This document shows positions 34,157-37,141 of a stretch of 37,141 bases of DNA, in pieces (position 1 is the first letter of the stretch; each line of letters opens with the position of its first letter). The translations under genes and the position numbers were made by a program. Below the pieces are notes generated by a model. That model ran no database searches, was not told where the DNA came from, and saw nothing but the letters and a program-made list of their open reading frames with translations. The DNA comes from Thiofaba sp049322715. Its GTDB lineage: Bacteria; Pseudomonadota; Gammaproteobacteria; Halothiobacillales; Halothiobacillaceae. The DNA lies in assembly GCA_049322715.1 (NCBI GenBank), contig JBMOQP010000050.1, positions 1 through 37,141 on the forward strand. Direction: 5' to 3'.

Positions 34157-35545
34157 ATGAGCAAGCCGATATCCTTCGACGTGATCGCCCTGGGCGGGGG
34201 CAGCGGCGGCCTGGCCGCGGCCGAGCGCGCCGCGCAGCTGGGCAAGCGCGCCCTGGTGGTCGAGCCGAACGGACTGGGCGGCACCTGTGTCAACCTTGGA
34301 TGCGTCCCCAAGAAGGTGATGTGGTACGGCGCCCAGACCGCGCACGCCATCCACAACGCCGCCGGATTCGGTTTCGACGTGGAGCTCAAGGGCTTCTCCT
34401 GGCGTCGTCTGGTCGAGGGCAGGCGTGGCTATATCAAGGCCATCGGCGACTGGTGGGCGGGCTATGCCAAGGACCTCGGCATCGAGGTGGTCAAGGGCTA
34501 CGGCCGCTTCGTGGACAAGCACACCATCGAGGTGGATGGTACGCGCTACACCGCGCCGCACATCGTGGTCAGCACCGGCGGCCGCCCGTTCGTGCCGCCG
34601 GTGCCGGGCGCGGAACTGGGCATCACCTCGGACGGCTTCTTCGCGCTGGACGAGCAGCCCAGGCGCGTCGCCATTCTCGGTGGCGGCTACATCGGCGTCG
34701 AGATCGCCGGCCTGATGCGCGCTCTGGGCAGCGAGGTGCTGCTGGCGGACATCGCGCCATGCATCCTGATGCCCTTCGACCGCATGCTGAGTGAGACGCT
34801 CGCCCGCCACATGCGCGAGGAGGGCATCGAGCTGCGCCTGCCGTTCCGCGCCGCCGGCCTGCGCAAGACCGACGCGGGTATCGTCATCGACGGCGCGGAC
34901 GGCGAGAGCCATCCCGATGTGCTCGGCCCGTTCGACGCGGTGATCTGGGCCGCCGGGCGCAAGCCGAATACCGACGGCATCAGCCTCGATGCCGCCGGGG
35001 TGGAGGTGCTGCCGAACGGCTTCGTGCCGACCGACGCCTTCCAGAACACCAACGTGCCAGGCATTTATGCCATCGGCGACATCACCGGCCGCGCCGCGCT
35101 GACTCCTGTCGCCATCGCCGCCGGCCGCCGCCTGATGATGCGCCTGTTCGCCGGCCAGGATCAGGCGAAGCTGGACTACGACAACATTCCGAGCGTGGTC
35201 TTCTCCCACCCGCCGATCGGCTCGGTCGGGATGACCGAGGCGCAGGCGCGCGAGCAGTTCGGCAAGGCGGTGACCGTGTACCAGACCGACTTCACGCCGA
35301 TGAAGTACGCGCTGGCCGCGCACAAGGCCCCGACCGCGATGAAGCTGGTATGCGCCGGGGCGGAGGAGAAGGTGGTGGGCGTCCACATCATCGGCGACGG
35401 CGCCGACGAGATGCTGCAGGGCTTCGGCGTGGCAGTGAAGGCCGGCCTGACCAAGGCCGACTTCGACAACACGGTCGCCATCCACCCGACCAGCAGCGAG
35501 GAGCTGGTGACGCTGAAGGTGCCGAACCCCGAGCCGGAGGTATGA
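34157..35545 (+). CDS. gor: Glutathione-disulfide reductase
   Basis: A 462-residue flavoprotein that regenerates glutathione from its disulfide with NADPH. The FAD motif GGGSGGLAAAERAA is at the N-terminus, the redox pair is C44/C49 in GGTCVNLGCVPKK, the second nucleotide-binding motif is GGGYIGVEIAG, and the C-terminal HPTSSEELVTL carries the catalytic histidine-glutamate pair. AAGAGG lies upstream of ATG 34157; an earlier in-frame ATG at 34139 would add six residues. It serves the glutathione-dependent peroxidase encoded just upstream. Confidence 0.95.
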   Translation: MSKPISFDVIALGGGSGGLAAAERAAQLGKRALVVEPNGLGGTCVNLGCVPKKVMWYGAQTAHAIHNAAGFGFDVELKGFSWRRLVEGRRGYIKAIGDWWAGYAKDLGIEVVKGYGRFVDKHTIEVDGTRYTAPHIVVSTGGRPFVPPVPGAELGITSDGFFALDEQPRRVAILGGGYIGVEIAGLMRALGSEVLLADIAPCILMPFDRMLSETLARHMREEGIELRLPFRAAGLRKTDAGIVIDGADGESHPDVLGPFDAVIWAAGRKPNTDGISLDAAGVEVLPNGFVPTDAFQNTNVPGIYAIGDITGRAALTPVAIAAGRRLMMRLFAGQDQAKLDYDNIPSVVFSHPPIGSVGMTEAQAREQFGKAVTVYQTDFTPMKYALAAHKAPTAMKLVCAGAEEKVVGVHIIGDGADEMLQGFGVAVKAGLTKADFDNTVAIHPTSSEELVTLKVPNPEPEV

Positions 35546-35575
35546 CCTCCGGACGGCGCATCCTGTTCTCCCACC

Positions 35576-35716
35576 CTTGGTCCCTCCTCTCGGACCCTTC
35601 CGCCGTCCATGGCGGCGGAATCCATCCATGGATTCCGCCCTTCGGGTACCGCCTTGCGGCGACCCAACGGCGTTCCATACGCCGTTGTTGAAGCCCCTGC
35701 GGGGTACGGCGCTCGA
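35576..35716. repeat. Mosaic hairpin repeat, copy C (after gor)
   Basis: Modules seen in copies A and B are present but in a different order: CCGCC-GTCCAT-GGCGG, then GCGGAATCC-ATCCAT-GGATTCCGC, then AACGGCGT-TCCAT-ACGCCGTT (35666-35686), then the GAAGCCCCTGCGGGGTACGG block that ends copies A and B. The 219-base gap 35546-35764 holds nothing else except the upstream region of the next gene. Confidence 0.85.
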
Positions 35717-35764
35717 ATCATCGCCTATAGTTGAGGGGAGCCTGTCAGCTAAGGAAGCCCGGCC

Positions 35765-36718
35765 ATGCAAAGCCCCCGTTCCCGTACGCCTCTCGCCGCC
35801 CTTGCCTTCGGCGTGGGATTGCTTGCGGCAGGGGCTGTCCTGGCGGAAGAGGCGGAGGACAACCGCCCCTGGTACGACCGGGCCCAGGCGGGCATGTCCA
35901 GCTGGCTGGTCGGCACTGCCGCGGGGCTGGACAGCTTCTTCGGCGACCCCCGCGCGGTCGAGGAGGACTACACCGAGACCTACGTCCGCCTGCAGATGGG
36001 CATCACCCAATCGCGCCTGAACGACACCGAGTGGACAAGCCGGGCCTATGCCAAGGTCCCGCTGCCGAGGCTTAGTCGTCGGCTCAACATCTTCGTCAGC
36101 GGCGGCGAGGAGGATCAGAGCGTGGCAGCGAAGCCGGAGGAGTCGCTGAGGCAGACGGAAAAATCCTCCACCGTCGGCGTGCAGTACGTTCTCGACGAGA
36201 CCGCGCGGGGGCGATGGAGCGTGAGCGGCAGCATCGACCCGAACGTGAAGCTGCGCTACCGCTATCTCTACCCGCTGGGCGATGCCTGGTACACCCGCTA
36301 CACCCAGACCTTCTACTGGGACGATGACAAGGACACGGGCCTCGCGCTACGCGGGGATCTCGAGCGGGTGATCTCGCCCGAAACCCTGTTCCGCCTGACG
36401 GCGGATGCGGACTACTGGGATGGCGAGACGGGGGTGAGCTGGCTGGTGGGCGGCGCCCTGCTGCACCGGCTCAATAACCGGAGTGCGATCGCCTTCGATG
36501 CCTCGGTGCGGGGGGTGTCGGATCCCGAGTGGGAAACGACCGACTACCGGGCCGGCCTGCGCTTCCGGCGCAACTTCTTCCGCAGCTGGCTGTTCTACGA
36601 GATCGAGCCGGCCCTGCGCTGGACGCAGGATCCGCTGGACGCGACCGACCGCATGACCTTCGACCCGGCCATCACCTTTCGCCTGGAGATCCAGTTCGGG
36701 AAGGTGACGGGGCTGTAG
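35765..36718 (+). CDS. Predicted outer-membrane beta-barrel protein, function unknown
   Basis: A 317-residue exported protein I do not recognise. A signal peptide (hydrophobic AALAFGVGLLAAGAVLA, cut probable at about residue 27 before EEAED) is followed by alternating hydrophobic/polar strands rich in Tyr, Trp and Arg (for example YRYLYPLGDAWYTRYTQTFYW and LRFRRNFFRSWLFYEIEPALRW). Both suggest an outer-membrane barrel. It ends FRLEIQFGKVTGL, without the usual C-terminal aromatic residue. CTAAGGAAGCCC precedes the ATG. It appears to be a single-gene unit between repeats C and H. A conserved hypothetical or porin-like protein is the best description. Confidence 0.7.
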   Translation: MQSPRSRTPLAALAFGVGLLAAGAVLAEEAEDNRPWYDRAQAGMSSWLVGTAAGLDSFFGDPRAVEEDYTETYVRLQMGITQSRLNDTEWTSRAYAKVPLPRLSRRLNIFVSGGEEDQSVAAKPEESLRQTEKSSTVGVQYVLDETARGRWSVSGSIDPNVKLRYRYLYPLGDAWYTRYTQTFYWDDDKDTGLALRGDLERVISPETLFRLTADADYWDGETGVSWLVGGALLHRLNNRSAIAFDASVRGVSDPEWETTDYRAGLRFRRNFFRSWLFYEIEPALRWTQDPLDATDRMTFDPAITFRLEIQFGKVTGL

Positions 36719-36783
36719 CCGGGCGGTTCGTGAAACGAAGGTTTTCCGGACAATTCTAACGCTGGACGAAGGGCCCGTTCCCC

Positions 36784-37000
36784 CTTGGGGTCGCCATGGA
36801 CGGGGTTGTGGAGGCCGGGTGAAAGGGCCATGGATGGCCCTTTCAGTCCCGCCGCGACAGGATGTCGCGTCGGGACGGCCCGGTCGGAGCGGCCCCGGCC
36901 ATGGCTTGCCCGAAGGGCGACCCCGCGGGGGGGGCCTTTCTTTGGTGCCGATCGATGGGCAAGCAAAGAAAGGCACTCGCCCGCGTGCGCAAGCGCACGT
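36784..37000. repeat. Mosaic hairpin repeat, copy H (end of window)
   Basis: The gene-free stretch 36719-37141 contains TGAAAGGGCC-ATGGAT-GGCCCTTTCA (36820-36845, ten perfect pairs), GTCCCG.CGCGAC-AGGAT-GTCGCG.CGGGAC (36846-36876, one mismatch), a GCCTTTCTTTG...CAAAGAAAGGC inverted repeat with a 19-base loop (36934-36974) and CGTGCG-CAAG-CGCACG (36984-36999). The first matches the ATGGAT-capped hairpins elsewhere. The TTTCTTTG pair resembles elements common downstream of genes in other high-GC gammaproteobacteria. From 37000 to the end I see no gene. Confidence 0.78.
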
Positions 37001-37141
37001 TCGAAGATGCAAGCTTTAAAGCGGGCGAAATCAACCTTCAACGGTTGTTCAAAGCCGCTTCGGGACAGGCTTGCGGGCTGTTTCGCCCGCCTCAAGGCCA
37101 TCGCTTCGGGCCGTCCAGATCGCGAGCGGGCGACCCCATTT

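Overview
The window is a high-GC bacterial chromosome segment. Its gene content and order point to a gammaproteobacterium: gmk-rpoZ-spoT-ridA, divergent uvrA/ssb, a lptM(lppL)-lysA pair, ttcA, and an LpxL/HtrB-type lipid A acyltransferase. I cannot name the genus. The genes are densely packed, often with ATGA or GTGA overlaps. I see no rRNA, tRNA, insertion sequence, prophage or CRISPR array.

Layout. (1) 348-6799: part of a Tad/Flp pilus locus (TadZ/CpaE, TadA, TadB, TadC and two TPR lipoproteins). The pilin, secretin and prepilin peptidase genes are not present and probably lie upstream. (2) 6917-9541, minus: a membrane sensor with solute-binding, PAS, GGDEF and EAL domains. (3) 9612-17244: uvrA (minus), then ssb, a glycine-zipper lipoprotein, gmk, rpoZ, spoT and ridA (DNA repair, nucleotide supply, stringent response, metabolite-damage control). 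(4) 17276-18975, minus: ttcA and a lipid A-type acyltransferase. (5) 19035-20440: pip and dtd. (6) 20788-25579: TerC-family membrane protein, small DUF465 protein, a ferredoxin-reductase-like protein, an esterase and an MsbA-like ABC exporter. (7) 25620-31364: lptM-like lipoprotein, lysA, mprF and an AcvB/VirJ-type hydrolase. This reads as a lysine to lysyl-phosphatidylglycerol synthesis, flipping and hydrolysis unit. (8) 31479-36718: YeeE/YedE sulfur transporter, peroxiredoxin-glutaredoxin fusion, glutathione reductase and a predicted outer-membrane barrel.

The most unusual signal is not a gene. A dispersed family of mosaic repeats (at least eight copies, here A-H) is assembled from short, perfect or near-perfect hairpins. 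Many are capped by the hexamer ATCCAT (ATGGAT on the other strand). Copies share blocks but differ by whole-hairpin gain, loss, shuffling or inversion. Most copies lie between genes. One is inserted in frame in the ferredoxin-reductase-like gene (B), one in frame in the inter-domain region of the AcvB-like gene (F), and one forms the 3' end of the lptM-like gene (E). One intergenic gap (33910-34124) is almost entirely eight consecutive hairpins. A separate array of about 14.7 copies of a 7-bp unit sits between the ABC exporter and the esterase.

All functional calls rest on recognising protein families and motifs by eye. No database search or folding calculation was run.
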